A stretch of 64,000 bases of DNA from Macrotis lagotis (GCF_037893015.1 NC_133666.1:567209237-567273236); one strand, 5' to 3'; shown: positions 21,036-33,893, counted from the stretch's first letter. Numbers and translations are program-made. Notes: generated from the sequence alone by a model not told the origin.

Positions 21036-23690
21036 AGTCCATCATTCCTGAAATATAACTTTGTCTCCCACTTCATGTGTCTCTCCTTCCTGAAATCCCT
21101 TTTCTCCATCTACTAGCTTCCTTTTACATTTATCATGTTCTAATCTGTTTTAGTTATTTATGCACATATTTCATTATTTGAACTTCTGAGAGGTCACATA
21201 GGATGAGACTTTCCTGGACTTCACTCTCTACTCCCTCACATTCATCTAGGCCATCTCCATGCTTCCTAAGGGATCCTATCTCAGTCTATTGCACTCTTCC
21301 CAATTCTATTGTTAAAAATCTGCCTTTCATATCAGACTTTTCAGGGGGAAAATATACATATATTTACATATAAATATATTTACATACATTATATATATAT
21401 TATATATATATATATATATTTACAGCCTGAGGGTACACAGGTAGTATACTTGAAAGCTGGTGAAGAGGACACCTCAGAGATAGCTAGGTGGGTGGCACAT
21501 GGGACAGAACACTTGGGAGTAGAAAAGACCCAAGTTAGAAATCTATAACCTAATATATACTATGTGACCCCAAGGAAATCACTTAACTTCTTTGTGCCTC
21601 AGTTTCCATATATGGAAAATGAGAGACTTGGACATGATAACAATTAAGGTCCCATTCAGTTTTAAAGCTATGACACATATTGGAAGATATAACTTAGATA
21701 TGGGAAGAGGTTTATGTCTGTTCAAAAAAAAAATCCCTTTCCTAAAACATCTACCTGTACTTACCACTTTTCTTTCCTTTGGTTCCATTTACCTCCCATA
21801 ACTATCTCTTCTCCTTAGTCCTAGTCTAAAAAAACATATTGCTCTGGAATCCAATGAAAGGCAGCAGTTTTTCAAAGGAGAGATGAATTATACAAAATAT
21901 TCAGCTGTGCTTTAATGGTTTAACTACAAAAATCAATCAATCAGTAAGTTAGTCACCTAGTATTTACTAAGAGCCTAGTATGTATCAAGTATTGTGCTAA
22001 GTCCTAGGTATATAAAGGCAAAGACCAGTTCGTAGTCTCAAGGGCACTGTCTAAGGCAGAGGCAGTTTGCAAGTAACTAAGTTCAAATAAGATACATACA
22101 GGATAAATTGAGGGTAGTCTCAGGACACACTAAGATGAAAGAAGTCTGGGAAAAGCTTCTTACAGAAGATGAGAGTAACTGAGATTTAAAGGAAGCCAGG
22201 GAAACTTGGTGGCTAGGTACCATTCTAAATGCTCAGAATTGGGAGATGGGAGTGAATCAGAAAAGATTTTGGTGCTTAAAACAATCTCAATGATGCTTCA
22301 TTTGACTGATTTAGCCTTGACATTTAACCCAAAGTACAAATACATTTGCAAATTTTCAAAAGAATAGTAACAACAATAGCAAAAGAAGTAAGAGAAACAA
22401 GGTCTCAATGGAGATATGTGAATTTCTAGCATAAGTTAAAGTTAAGTGTTATGGTCCAAGAATAAGCTTGATTTATAAGTGACACACAGAAAAGTTTATT
22501 TTCCTGTCCTGTGACCTCAGAGGCACTCTATTTCAAAAGCATAGGGTGTTTGGGGTAGTGAGATAATGTTTTCTTCTCCTGGAGACTACAATCTCTTGTT
22601 ACAGGTTTTGTCTATTCCCAGCTTTGTTTTGAACAATAATACTCTGCACTTGGGATCTTAACTTCCTTTAAAAAAATTTACCGAATTTCATAATCACCAT
22701 TGGAAAACAAAAGATACAATTTTCTTACTGGGTATTGGTAACTGAAGTCTGAGAAAGTCAATCATTTCTCTACATCAAATGGAAATATTAGGATGACAGT
22801 CACAGAAAAGGAGGGCTAGAATATAAACCTTTGAGTTCTTCTATATGATGTTCCTTTTAGAATATGATATTCATGTTTAAAGTCATTACAATCATTTTAC
22901 TACTTAGGTCTCTCATCATCTCTGCCTTCTGTCCCTTGCCAATTACCCCTTTTAGTGTGGTTCTGACTTCTACAGGATATTTCCATCTTATTCTTTCTGG
23001 TGGTCCACCTCTTCTGGACTACTGAATAGACAGCAATGATGCCTTAATGTTTCTAAGGTCATGTATCCAGAACTACTGAATATTAGAACTAATCTTTGCT
23101 TTATTGACTGTTTGAATCTTTTTTTGTTCTAAATCACTAAATCTCATTGTTTTAGGCAACTCTCTAAGGTTATGAGTTACACAGAAGGTGCAGATCTGTA
23201 TTGGCAGAAGATGTTTCTTTATCTAGAAGATTCCTGAAATTCTTAGATCCATGAAATCGCAGTTCTAGTTCCTTTCCTATTAATATTATTGTCATTACTA
23301 TTAATTATTGTCATTATAATCACATTATTATCATTACAGAGAGGACACTAAAACTCAGAGGGAATAAACAAACTCACACAACCAAACTGATGGCAATCCA
23401 GATCTTGTTCCAGTATGGTATTTTTTCCTCACTTCACTATGATGCCTTTCTCTTTATATATTCCATAAATTACTAATGGATGGTTTATAAGAACTCTGAA
23501 TTAAACTCATATTTTTCAACTCATTACTTTATAATTTCTTTCAAGTTATGGGGGGTGATAATGGTGACAATGGACTTATAGCTATTTTCTACCATCAGAA
23601 AATCCCCAAAATGGAAGGGATATCAGAGAACTCTTAGTTCAGTTCCAGCACAAAGCATGAATTATTTCTACATTACCAGTTTTTACCCTA
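21036..23690. other. Intron: L2 end, TA run, MIR, interspersed repeat, unrecognised sequence
   Basis: 21050-21330 looks like an L2 3' fragment. 21380-21420 is a TA tract. 21430-21650 is MIR-like. 21930-22250 is a copy of the 'atttactaagagcctagtatgtatcaagtattgtgctaagtcc' family. 22260-23640 holds no element I recognise apart from a weak MIR trace near 23340-23400. Confidence 0.45.
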
Positions 23691-23705
23691 GAGTCTATGT
23701 CAATG

Positions 23706-23736
23706 TACACACAGACCCACACCCACACACACACCC

Positions 23737-23777
<41 letters not shown>
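23706..23777. repeat. (CA)n microsatellite with CCCACA variants
   Basis: Imperfect cacaca/ccacac units pass into a pure CA run at about 23746-23776. Confidence 0.95.
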
Positions 23778-23781
<4 letters not shown>

Positions 23782-24494
23782 TATTTATTTCAGAAGAATT
23801 GACTTCCTTTTAACACAGTCCCCCTCATCTTTCACTTTTTTTTCTAGGTCATCACTGCCACCATTGGCTGCACTCTCTTTCCTTTGCACTCTTTTTCTCT
23901 TGACTGCTTGGTGAACCTTTTCAATTCTACAATATCTTCTGCACTTTAGTCTCTGACCCCCTTATTGTGTGATCAAGCCTTGCCAAGTCTTAGTCTTGGA
24001 TTACTACCATCATCCACTGCCTTTGCTCCTATTCATAAATTGCTGAACAAAACTGGAGAAATCGATTTGATTAGAACCATCACAAATTTGTTACCTAATT
24101 TCAATTGAACCCTCACTGCAGCAAAGCAATTTTTAAAATACACTCCATGGACCAAAATGGCTTTTCCCAGCCTTCTTGTCCCACCTCAAGTCTCCCTTGG
24201 CACTCCTTTTCTCCAATTCTCTCAACTGAGAACCTTACCACTGCATTCTTCACTGAAAAATTTTAATCGGATCATCAAAAATTCTATCTTCTCCCCTCAT
24301 TGTCATTTTACATGACTCCAGATGTCTTCATTCACTGTCTCCTTCAATTTTATCTCACATCAAGAGTTGACACTTCTCTAAATCTTAATCCTATGTTATC
24401 TCATCTTCTCCAACAAATTGCCCTTTCTATCATTTCCACTCTCTCACTAAAAGATTAGTGAACAAGTTCTCTCTGTCTGCAGGCTGTTTCCCCA

Positions 24495-24496
<2 letters not shown>

Positions 24497-24536
<40 letters not shown>
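24497..24536. repeat. (CA)n microsatellite
   Basis: A CA run of about 20 units inside the L2. Confidence 0.97.
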
Positions 24537-24539
<3 letters not shown>

Positions 24540-25004
24540 TTCCAGTCATTTAAAAAACCTTGTTCTGTCCATTTTCCATTGGCTACCAAAGCTCTTCAAG
24601 AAAGCAGTCTACAATCAATTAGTACCTTCACCTTTTGTCCTTTCTCTCCTAAAGTCTTTGCAGTCTGCTTTCTAATCTCACTGAAACCACTCTTTTCAAA
24701 GTTACCAGTGATTTCTTAATTGCGAGATCTAATGACCTTTTCTCAGTCTCCATCTTTCTTGATCTCTTTAAAGCCTTAGACCCTGCTAATCACCCTCTTC
24801 TTCTTATCTCTTTGAGGAGCTTCATGTAGGTCATGATCAGTGAGTGGTGAGTATTCCTCAAGGCTCTAGCCTAGACCCTCTTCTCCCAATATATTATCTC
24901 ACAGGGCAAACTCTTCAATTATCATCTCAATGCAAATGATTCTCAAATCTATTTATCTATCTATCTATTCATTCATCTATCTATCTATCCATCTATTTAT
25001 TTAT

Positions 25005-25126
25005 TTTTCAAGGTAAATGGAGTTAAGTGGTTTGCCCAAGGCCCCACAGCTAGGTAATTGGATTTGAACTCAGGTACTCCTGACTCCAGGGTTGGTGCTC
25101 TATCCACTGAGCCACCTAGTTGCTCC
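25005..25126 (-). mobile_element. tRNA-derived CORE-SINE inside L2
   Basis: Antisense 'aaggtaaatggagttaagtggtttgccc', 'cacagctaggtaattggatttgaactcaggtactcc', 'ctatccactgagccacctagttgctcc'. It lacks the 'attaagtgtctgaggc' segment, a small internal deletion. Confidence 0.85.
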
Positions 25127-25835
25127 TCAAACCTATTTAAAAGTCCTAATCTCTCTCCTGACCTCTAGTTTCTCATCTCCAACTGTCCATTGGACATCTT
25201 AAATTCAACATGTATGAAACTTAACTCTTCTCTTTCTAATACTATGGAAGGTACTTCCATATTCCCTGTCATATAAGATCAAAACCTAGCTATCATCCTA
25301 TTACTTCTTCTCTAGTTTATCCTCCATTTATTAAAGTGATCTTCCTAAAGCACAGATCTAATTATATCACATTATTCCTTTTCTGATAACTCCAGTGGCT
25401 CCTTATTAGCACTAGAATCAAATGTAAAAGTCATGGCCCCTTCCTAACTATCCTGTTGTCTTACACTGCTCTCTGTATACCTGTAGATCTAGAAACACTA
25501 GCCTTCTTCCTAGTCTTTCAACAAGATGCTTCATCTTCCACTCTGGGCACTTTCTCTGTTATGCCTAGAATACTCTTCCTTCTTATTTCTGCTTTTAGTT
25601 TCCTTTTGGTACCAGATAAAATTCCACCTTTTGCAAGAAGATCTTCAAACCCCTCTAATGCTAATGATTTTCCTCTGTTGATTATTTCCTATTCATCTTT
25701 TACCTAGCTTATTAGTAAGTAGCTGTTCTCATGTTGTCTCCTGAATTAGAAGATGAGTTCTTCAAGGGCAGAGGTTGTCTTTCCTTTCTTTGTATCCCTG
25801 GTGTTTAGTGGTGTTTAATAATACTTATTGACTTT

Positions 25836-26170
25836 ACCTAGAACTCTCCATTTCCAGATTCTCTAACTTTTCACTGGCTTTCCCTCATGCCAGAATGCTC
25901 TCTCTTCTTCAGTCTGCCTCAGCTTCCCTGGCTTCCTTCAAGTTTCAATTGAAATCCTATCTTCTGCAATACGACATTCCAACAATGGCTTCCCTTTGAA
26001 ATTATATCTAATTTATTTCCACTTTAATATATCTTGTTTATATATAGTTGTTTGCATATTGTCTCCCTGTTAGACTGTGAGCTCCTTGAAAATAGGGGCT
26101 AGTTTTTGCTTTTCCTTTGGATCTCCAGCACTTAGAAAAGTGCTTGGCTCAGGAACTTAATAAATCCTAA
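25836..26170 (+). mobile_element. Second L2 LINE 3' end, plus strand
   Basis: 'agcttccctggcttccttcaagtttcaattgaaatcc', 'tgtctccctgttagactgtgagctccttgaaaataggg' and the end 'gcacttagaaaagtgcttggctcaggaacttaataaatcc' are textbook L2 3' end features. It lies head to tail after the previous L2. Confidence 0.85.
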
Positions 26171-27186
26171 TTAGCTTGACTTTAGATTTAATATTTGGAT
26201 TTTATTTGTAGATTCGGAAAATATTATTCTGAGAAGTGATGAATAGACTTCACCAGACTGTGGGGGTGGGGGTCCATGGCACAAAAGAAGTTTAAAAATG
26301 TCTTTTCTAAAATACCCTCAAAAAGCAGGAGGTATGGAGAAAGGAAGAGAACAAACATTTTAAAACACCATCTATGTAACAAACACTGTGTTAGGCCCAT
26401 TGCAAATATAATCTCATTTGAGGTAGGTGTTATTATTTTTTTCTATTTTACAGAAGGGGAAACTGAGGCATGCAGTGGGTTAAGTGGTTTGCCCAAGGTC
26501 ACAGAACAACTAAGTGTCTGAGACTACATTTGAAATCAGGTCTTCCTGAAATCAGGTCTGGTGTTCTATTCACTGTGCTGTGATCAAGAGCCTCTCCCTT
26601 AGCCTTTCACCCAAAACAAATAAGAGAAGTGAGTAGAACTACTTACCTGATCTTTCTACTTGTGGTCAGCACTGACTTTCTTATTCATACTCTCATACCC
26701 TTCTCCCTACTCCCCCACCTCTCACTCCCTTACAAAGCTATATAGGTGAAAACTTGAGCCAGAAAATTCTAATAAGGGACTAAAGGAAATGAAGCATAGG
26801 AAGGCAGTGAAAAATTGAATCTATGATTAAAACAAGGTTGGTAGGAGGCAATGTATGAAGTAGCTAGCTTGCATTAAATAGAGGAATAAACAAATAAGAG
26901 AAAGAACATAGGATTCTCTGGTTGACAGTCACTGAGGGAGTAGATAGATGGAAGACAGTTATAATCCATGGATAGGAAGAATGGAGTCAAGAATGACAGT
27001 GTTTATAGTGAAATGTATATTGTTTTTCAAAAGCCCTCAGAAACCTCAGGCATCATAAGGAAAACTAAAACCCAAAATTTCAACAAGAAAATTGTCTTGA
27101 TAGCTTCAGAGAGGCAGTGGCTGCTACAGGTGAGTAAACTGAGTAAAGACCCATAATAACCGAGAAAAAAAAGGGCGGGTGCCTAC
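26171..27186. other. Intron with a MIR-like element
   Basis: 26390-26590 is MIR/CORE-like antisense ('ttttacagaaggggaaactgaggc ... ttgcccaaggtcacagaac'). The remainder up to the exon is not recognised. Confidence 0.5.
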
Positions 27187-27295
27187 TTGCGTGGAAAGGA
27201 GGCTCTCTTGTTTCCGGCAGTGGAGGAGGACATATGGACCTCGGGGGCTGAGATGCTGCCAGTGCTTCCTGAAGAGCTAAAGTCAGCCTCACTAC
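27187..27295 (-). CDS. SYBU: Syntabulin, upstream-most coding exon visible (109 nt)
   Basis: The minus-strand acceptor is GTTTTTCAG and the donor is CGCAA|GTAGGC. The first two bases complete a Gly codon begun in an exon not seen here. It then encodes SEADFSSSGSTGSISAPEVH, MSSSTAGNKRASFPR and two bases of Asn, residues 1-37 of the visible part. This agrees with the GSEADFSSS...STGSISAPEVHMS block of human syntabulin as I recall it. The donor is weak (A at -1, GTAGGC) and intron read-through would give an immediate TAG. The length of 109 nt is not a multiple of three, so skipping the exon would shift the frame. Confidence 0.95.
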
Positions 27296-27369
27296 CTGAA
27301 AAACAAAAGGGAACAGGGGGGAATATGAAGGAAATTGCAATGTGAGCACACTCAGCCTGGTCTTGGCCA

Positions 27370-27770
27370 AAGAAACAACTCCCCAGGGCTGCCTCTCCGG
27401 AGGCCTGTCAATGGGCATTCCGTCAGTTCTTTCTTTCCCTGTTTCTGTTTCCCTGTGTTTTCAAAGTGCAAACACAGGCAAATGGCAAGAATCCAACCTC
27501 TTCCAGTCTTTCAGTATTCTGTAGAAAGCAGACAAGTCAAGAAGAGGATACAAGACGATTTCACTGTGAAAGGCGTAGCAGCTATAAAGAGGAGCGCTTG
27601 ACTCATGTCCTGAATATATCGATCTTTCAAAGCTCTCACCACTGAAATCAGAATTTCCTTCTTTTACCACCCTCCCGTACTCCCCACCGAGTGTCAGAAT
27701 CTCTCTCATCGCCAGCAATAAACTGCCTCCCCTCCCTTAACTAAAATGAAAAACATACTTATCGGTCAAA
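27370..27770. promoter_or_regulatory. Repeat-free, CpG-enriched segment 5' of the exon
   Basis: About ten CpGs occur in 400 bases ('ctccggagg', 'attccgtcag', 'gacgat', 'ggcgtag', 'gagcgctt', 'atcgatc', 'cccgta', 'accgagt', 'atcgcc', 'tcggtc'), whereas CpG is rare nearby. No repeat is recognised. Being just upstream of the exon in the direction of transcription, it could be an internal promoter or enhancer. This is weak evidence. Confidence 0.3.
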
Positions 27771-30660
27771 GAGTAAGAGATCCCCCCTTAGTTTCTCTTC
27801 AAGCTGTTATAGCCCCTGGACCATACTTTAATCTGGAACATTAGGATTTGGACACAGAGCAGATAGTTAAAAAGCAAGCCAGTAACAATGTCTGCACTCT
27901 AGATAGCTCTTCTGTTGTCAGTCCTGAAACAGCACTATCTGATTATGACTTTCCCTGACTGGTAGTGTCTTTTTTTTCCCTCTGACTGGGTTCAGTTCTT
28001 TAAAGGAAAACTGTTGCTATTTAGCCCAAATTACTACAATGAATGCAAAGTTTAGAACTAGTATAAACGAGTAAATAAAATAAAAGTGAAGTTGCTAAGT
28101 TGTTGCTGGTGGTGCTAAGTGATGGTGTTTGGGGGGAATAATGAAGGGGGATAGGGAAAAGTTAGTTGGACTTGCTTTTTTTTTTGGTGGGGTCATCAGA
28201 ATTAAGTGATTTACCAAGCATCACACATTTAATAAATGTCAATAAATGTCAAGTGTCTGAGGCCATTTGTTTTTGTTTTTGTTTTTTAGCTTAAAAAATG
28301 CATTATACCTTTCTTCAAGCACTAAGCTAGTTGGGGTTAGAGATGTCTTATTGTGATGGAAATAATGTGTGGTACAATAATGAAAACTTAAGAGTCTATG
28401 GAGAACAAAGTAATTTTTTGAAATTATTATAATAAAGTTTTTTAATGGAAAATCTCTCTAGTTAAAAGTTAGGGAAAAGATATAGAAGCATGCTGAAAAG
28501 CAAATGCAATTGCCAAGACACACACAAAAAGATACTTTTTAATCTTGTATGTTTCTTTCATAGGTAGATAAATTGACATATACCTAGTACTGAGCTAATG
28601 TAACATTGTTTTTAGTACCTTGGACTTAGCTTCCTCTTCTGAAAAATGACACAACCACCTACCTCATAGTATTGTGTTGTATGTAAATAAAGTGTTTTGG
28701 AAAACTTTAAAGTGATATTCTCAACTGCCATCTGGAGGGTTATGGGTTAGGTTAGTGGGAAGGTGGGCAATGAGAGAGAGAAACAAAAGATTAATGACTC
28801 TCATAATCCAAAATTAACTAGAAAGCTCATGAATAACCAAAGCTTAGGCAGGCAAAGTTATAATTAGGCTAACTGAAAGTTGTAGAGCTGAATAAATCCT
28901 GTTGCCTTGACTTTAGATTTAATATTTGTAGTTTGTGAATTCTTAAAATATTCTGAAAGTGTTAGAAAGCAAAGTGAAGGGGACTGCACTAAGGCAAGAG
29001 AAAGAGAAATTGTTCTTCCCTTCAGTACCTTTCAGAGAGGTCCAGATGGCCCAGGAGAAAAAAGATCAAGACAGAACTGAAGCAGAGGTTAAAGTAATAG
29101 TCACAGATCACATTTTGTTGATGCTTTCAATTGACAGAGCAATTTTTGTCTCATTAACACTGGGAAGTAAAAAGTACAAAGATTATTAGCCCTATTTATA
29201 GGTAAGGAAAACGTAACTTACATAGTTTAAGTGACTTACTTGTTGGGAAAGCCAGACTAGATTCTGAATTCAAGTTTTCTAAGTATAGCTTAGGGGCAGG
29301 CCTCTGATGTTTGCCCTCTGTGTGCTCTTAGTCCTCATTTTTCTCTTCTGTAAAATGAGGCAGTTGAGTCAAATAACCCCTTTCAGCTGCAGATCTATGA
29401 TAATGGGATCCCAAATACAATGTATTTCTTCTGCTACATCAAGGAACTCATAAACTCTCCTCCCATACTTCAGGAAGGGAGAAAACTAAAGTGGGAGATT
29501 ACAAAGACTGGTTCTTATCTCCCAAATACCATGTCTATTCTGGTTTTGTAAAGTGTCCTTCAAGGTCCTTGCTCTTTAGGATATACTTAAAAGTTGAGAT
29601 AATCAAATAATATGGAGGCAATTTATCATTTACCTATGAATAATACCTTGGCAAAAGTGAAAAATCTTATAATTTCAATGATTATAGATTTATGGCAGTG
29701 TCAGAAATCCAGCAAAGCATTCTGAACAATCTAAGTGTCCTGTGTCTTATGTTACTGAATTGATTTATTAAATGAGAGATACTGGTTCATTTGTATAAAG
29801 CAAATTCTATAGGCATAGCTAAGGAGCAGGTTTGTTATCACTTTTTTTTTTTTTAAAGAATGTCAATTAAGGATTTGGACACATAGTATTTGGCATTCAC
29901 TGGCTCTTTCTCTGAAAGATCTCACAGTCTAGTAGGTTAAAAAATACAGGGAAACAAGTAATTATAATCTTGAAATATAAGTGCATTAGAAAAGTAAAGA
30001 GTGTTTAGAAGAGAAAGGGTGACCACTACTGATAGGAAAGGAAGAGATGAGATGGCAATGGGAAAGGATCAAGGAAGGCTTAATGAAGAAATAGAATTTC
30101 AAAAAGTAGATAGAGAAGGGAAGAAAACACTATAAGCATGGAGGTCATATAAGCATAGGGTAGGAAAACATGGGCTAGATCAGTGATGCCAAACTCAAAG
30201 TGAAGAGGCCATTAAAAAGAACATAAAAGTATCTCATATGTAAGTAGATTAACATTATATTTTACTGTATTTTTATTTTTTAAAGATTTCTCAATTGAAT
30301 TTTAATTTGGTTTTGGAGCAACACTTGCACTCTGAAGTTTTGTGGAACATGAACCCATTGCAATAAGTTTGACAACCATAGATAATACTATATGTAGTAT
30401 GGGAGAAGAATGGATAATGTAAGATGGGGCTGGAAAGGGAGACTCTATAAGGACTGGAAAGCCAAACTAAATTCTTATTCAGAAGGCCATCTAGGGCTAT
30501 GATAAGTTTTTGAGCAATGGAGTAATATGACCAGAGCTATGTATCAGGAAGGTTCATTTGTGAGACTTGAAGAATGAGGAGTGAGCCATTAGAAGTAGGG
30601 AGAATATGGTAAGGAGGGAACAGTTCAGGCTGAGAGGTAATCAGGGCTTGAACATTGCTT
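27771..30660. other. Large SYBU intron: MIR pieces and nested interspersed repeats
   Basis: 28170-28265 is a decayed SINE piece. 28600-28700 and 29100-29400 are MIR-like ('ctcatttttctcttctgtaaaatgagg'). 29850-30180 and 30385-30660 are two halves of the interspersed family seen at 57690-57960 ('gtttttgagcaatggagtaatatgaccagagc'), separated by a different element at about 30180-30385. Confidence 0.45.
30180..30385 (+). repeat. Unclassified element nested in an older repeat
   Basis: From 'cagtgatgccaaactcaaagtg' to 'aataagtttgacaacca'. The ends are short near-inverted repeats (tgccaaac ... gtttgaca), which would suit a small DNA transposon. I recognise the style from marsupial and other mammalian genomes but cannot name the family. 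Confidence 0.4.
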
Positions 30661-32067
30661 ACAATCTTAAGTAAACAGAAGTTCAAATACCATAATTTAA
30701 CTGTCTGCAAGAAAATGAGAAGCCCAGTACAGGAATAGACAAGTCCTGAAAATCCATTATTACCTCATCATTCCCCTGATCTGCCATCAATTGCAAGCCC
30801 TGAGGATATAAATTGGCTCTACAACTATATTATTACTGGAACTCAACATAGCTTTACATATTTTTTTGGTCCAAGATCATTCTGTACTACTATTTTTTTA
30901 GTTTATCCTCAGAATATCTGAAAGAGATTTATAACAAAAATCAGTCAATAAACCAAGAACTAATTTTGCTATGATTTAGTAAAAGGCTGGGGAGAAATCA
31001 TGCTAATTTTAAGCTACTTTAGCCTCTTGTATTAGAATAAGTGAAACATTTCCAGTTCAGAAGATAATAATTCTTTAAATTTTCATATCACCTGATAAGT
31101 TGGCAAAGCACCCTTAATATCACAAATGTCATCTTATTTGATCCTCAAAACAATTCCATAAGGTAGGTAGAATAGGTGTAATCACCACTGTACAAATGAA
31201 AGACCCAGATTGACTTTGAGTGAACATAAATAGCAATCATTTCTTATTTGACCAGAAATCCTGAGGGTCGTTCCCTTCCAGATTAATTTTTTTGACTAAG
31301 TAAAAGTGGTCACTCTTGTACCTAGCCTTAATCATTGAATGGGCATTGCTTCATTCAAACTAGTTCAAAAAGGTCAAGGATGCAAAATGGACCTTGCTAA
31401 GTGAGAGCCCTCTCTTGGTTTCAGCTGAGATCCTGGTTAAACTCGTTCAACCTTCTATATTCCTGGGTATATTTTAATTTGTATAACTTCTCAGGTTTCT
31501 ATTTGCAGTTTTCTTGGTTAAATGGATTTATTAAATATCCACTATCTGTCATGGTCTTTTATGTAACCATTATTAGGTGGAAAAGAACTAAGCTGAAGGG
31601 TAAAATCCATCTTTATCTTTAAGATTAACCAGGGAAGTGGTTTGCCTTCTGGATCAAACTCATAACCTTAGACTAGACCAGCAATATTTGAGGAGACAAA
31701 GAGATAAAATCTTGGACTGATACTCCTTTGGGAGATAGGTGAAGGAAAGAATAAGGACCTAGCTATGGCCTTTCATAGGGTTATTTCAAGATGGAAATTA
31801 TAGTCTCCTTTGGAGAGGAGTGTGCCAGATTCCAGAGGCATCTATTTACATCACCCATGAACTATTTCTACATATTTAGATAATCCAAGGAATACACCAT
31901 CTTACATGATTATACACATATTGCAAATATTAATAGTAAAAAAGGATCTTTTTAGTCATGGGAGAAAGTTGATGTTATTTAAAACAACACGTCATTTCCC
32001 AAAGGTGTTCCAGACCCCTCTCTTCCTCCTGCTCAGTTCTATGATTTATTGTTCATGTTCACTATTT
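30661..32067. other. Intron, mostly unrecognised
   Basis: A MIR-like fragment occurs at about 31080-31230 ('catcttatttgatcctcaaaacaattccataaggtagg'). Otherwise AT-rich with no feature I can support. Confidence 0.4.
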
Positions 32068-32323
32068 GGGGCAGCTAGGTGGAATAGGGGATAGAGTACC
32101 AGGCCTGGAGTCAAGAAAACTCATCTTCCTTAGTGACCTCAGATTCTTGTTAGCTGTATGACTCTGGGTAAGTCATTTAACTTATTTTCTTCGGTTCTGA
32201 ATCTATAAAATGATCTGGAAAAGGAAATGGCAAGCTACTCCAGTATCTTTGATGAGAAAACCCCCAAAATGGGGTCACAAAGAGTTAAACATGACTGAAC
32301 AACAACAACAACAACAACAAAAA
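32068..32323 (+). mobile_element. MAR1-type SINE, sense, full length with (CAA)n tail
   Basis: It starts 'ggggcagctaggtgga', continues through 'tatgactctgggtaagtcatttaac', 'aaggaaatggcaagctactccagtatctttgatgag', 'ccaaaatggggtcacaaagagtt' and 'catgactgaac', and ends in a CAA trinucleotide tail. Confidence 0.9.
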
Positions 32324-33652
32324 TACTCTCTTCCCAAATATATGGATCAGTTCTATGGTTTGTCCATTTAAATTGCATTCAGTTCCGCCTGACCTTTGTC
32401 TCTTGAGCACCCCATTTCACACTTTGGGTCAATGAGTTCACAGTAGAGAATTTAGGTAGTTTGCTCATCTAAGGTGCAGTATAATTTTCAATGGAAAGTA
32501 TTTGTCTAGGTGATCTCTAAAGTCACTTTTAATACAAGGTGCTTTTTAAAGCACAGAGTAGAATAGTTTCCTGGCCTTCTGGGGAATCAAGGTAGGTATC
32601 CCCCCTCTAATTTAGCAGCTTCCCCTTGGGGTCCCAGTGCAAGATAAAGACATAAACAAATAAAATTATCTAGAATATGAAACACTGTGTGCTCAGTGCA
32701 ATTCTGTTCTGACACATAGTAGGTCCTTAATAATGTTTCTTACTTAACTGTGTGGTACATTTGGCAAAAAAAAGTAATGCATGGTCCATAAATTCAATTT
32801 GCAGGTTGGAGAGGCTTCCTCATGAGAATATTATCACATCTGCCACTTTATATTCTGTCTTCTGGATAGAAGAACCTGACTCTTGCTCATCAATCTCCTA
32901 AATAATTAAGGTGCTTTATAAAAAATTCTAAACCCTTCCTTTCCCAAGGTCTTAGTTAAGGCCATCAGATTCATCTAGGGTAGCTATACAACTTCAGGAA
33001 GAAAGAACATAAAACAACCCAGTTTTCTGCTGATCCCTTATTTAAGGGTCTCTAGGGAGGAGATAGGACCCATTTGCATTGAAAGATTCAAGAATAACCC
33101 ATTAAGGAGCAGCTGGAGTGGTGGTCAGACTCGTAATTATCAGTGGATGTTGCTATAATGATTTGATTTTAATGTAGATTCAATAGTCACTCTTAGCTAC
33201 AAAGGGTTCTGGGTAGCATTCTGAGATTCTGATTAATGTTTTGCAGCATAAAGAGCTGTTATTTGCTGTCTCTCTTTGAATCCTCTCTTTATGAATACAG
33301 ACTTGAAAGGGAATATTTGAACAAAAGATCAGTGAAACATAGGAAAAGAGAGATATCATTAAATAAAGGCATAGAGGTATATTTGCTCTACGGAACAGAT
33401 ATACCTTCCTGAAAAACTATATTTGTAGCTAAAAATTTTCCTTCCTTTTAAATGAGCATATTAGATACTTAATGCCACATTGCTCCTCTCTCTCTTTTAA
33501 AGCCTGAGTTTTTCTGACTTCATGTCCAGGAGGCCCTTCCAACTTCCCTGTACTTCTACTTGATAAAATTCTAGCAATATATCAAACTTCAATGGAATAA
33601 TGTCCTTAGAAAATCTTTTCCCACCAATCAGAAATTATTTTCCCTTCCTTTT
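32324..33652. other. Intron, nothing firm
   Basis: An L2- or MIR-like 3' end trace is present near 32690-32750 ('gacacatagtaggtccttaataatgtttc'). The rest is not recognised. Confidence 0.4.
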
Positions 33653-33893
33653 GTTGCTTACTTGTTTTCAGTTGTGTCTTACTCTTCATGACCCCATTTG
33701 AAGTTTTCTTGGCAAAGATACGGGGGTCATTTGCCATTTCCTTCTGCAGCCCATTTCATAGATGAGAAAATAGGGGTAAACAAGGTTAAGTGGCTTGCCC
33801 AGGGTCACATAACTAATAAATGTCAGGCCAGATTTGAACTCTGGAAGATGATTCCAGGCCAAACACCCTATCTATTGCACCAATTAACTACCA
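33653..33893 (-). mobile_element. MAR1-type SINE, antisense
   Basis: Antisense of the MAR1 body: 'cagttgtgtcttactcttcatgaccccatttg', 'tcttggcaaagatacgggggtcatttgccatttcc', 'cttgcccagggtcacataac', then a decayed tRNA head ('ctatctattgcaccaattaac'). Confidence 0.85.

Larger units (their letters stand above)
23790..25850 (+). mobile_element. L2 LINE, long plus-strand copy
   Basis: L2 ORF2 and 3' landmarks in order: 'ttctaatctcactgaaaccactcttttcaaagttaccagtgatttctt' (about 24670), 'tcctcaaggctctagcctagaccctcttctc' (about 24855), 'atcatctcaatgcaaatgattctcaaatc' (about 24920), 'tccattggacatcttaaattcaacatg' (about 25190), ending 'gtgtttaataatacttattgac' near 25835. It is interrupted by a CA run (24497-24536), a CTAT/TTAT tract (24952-25006) and a SINE (25005-25126). 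Decayed, non-coding. Confidence 0.8.
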
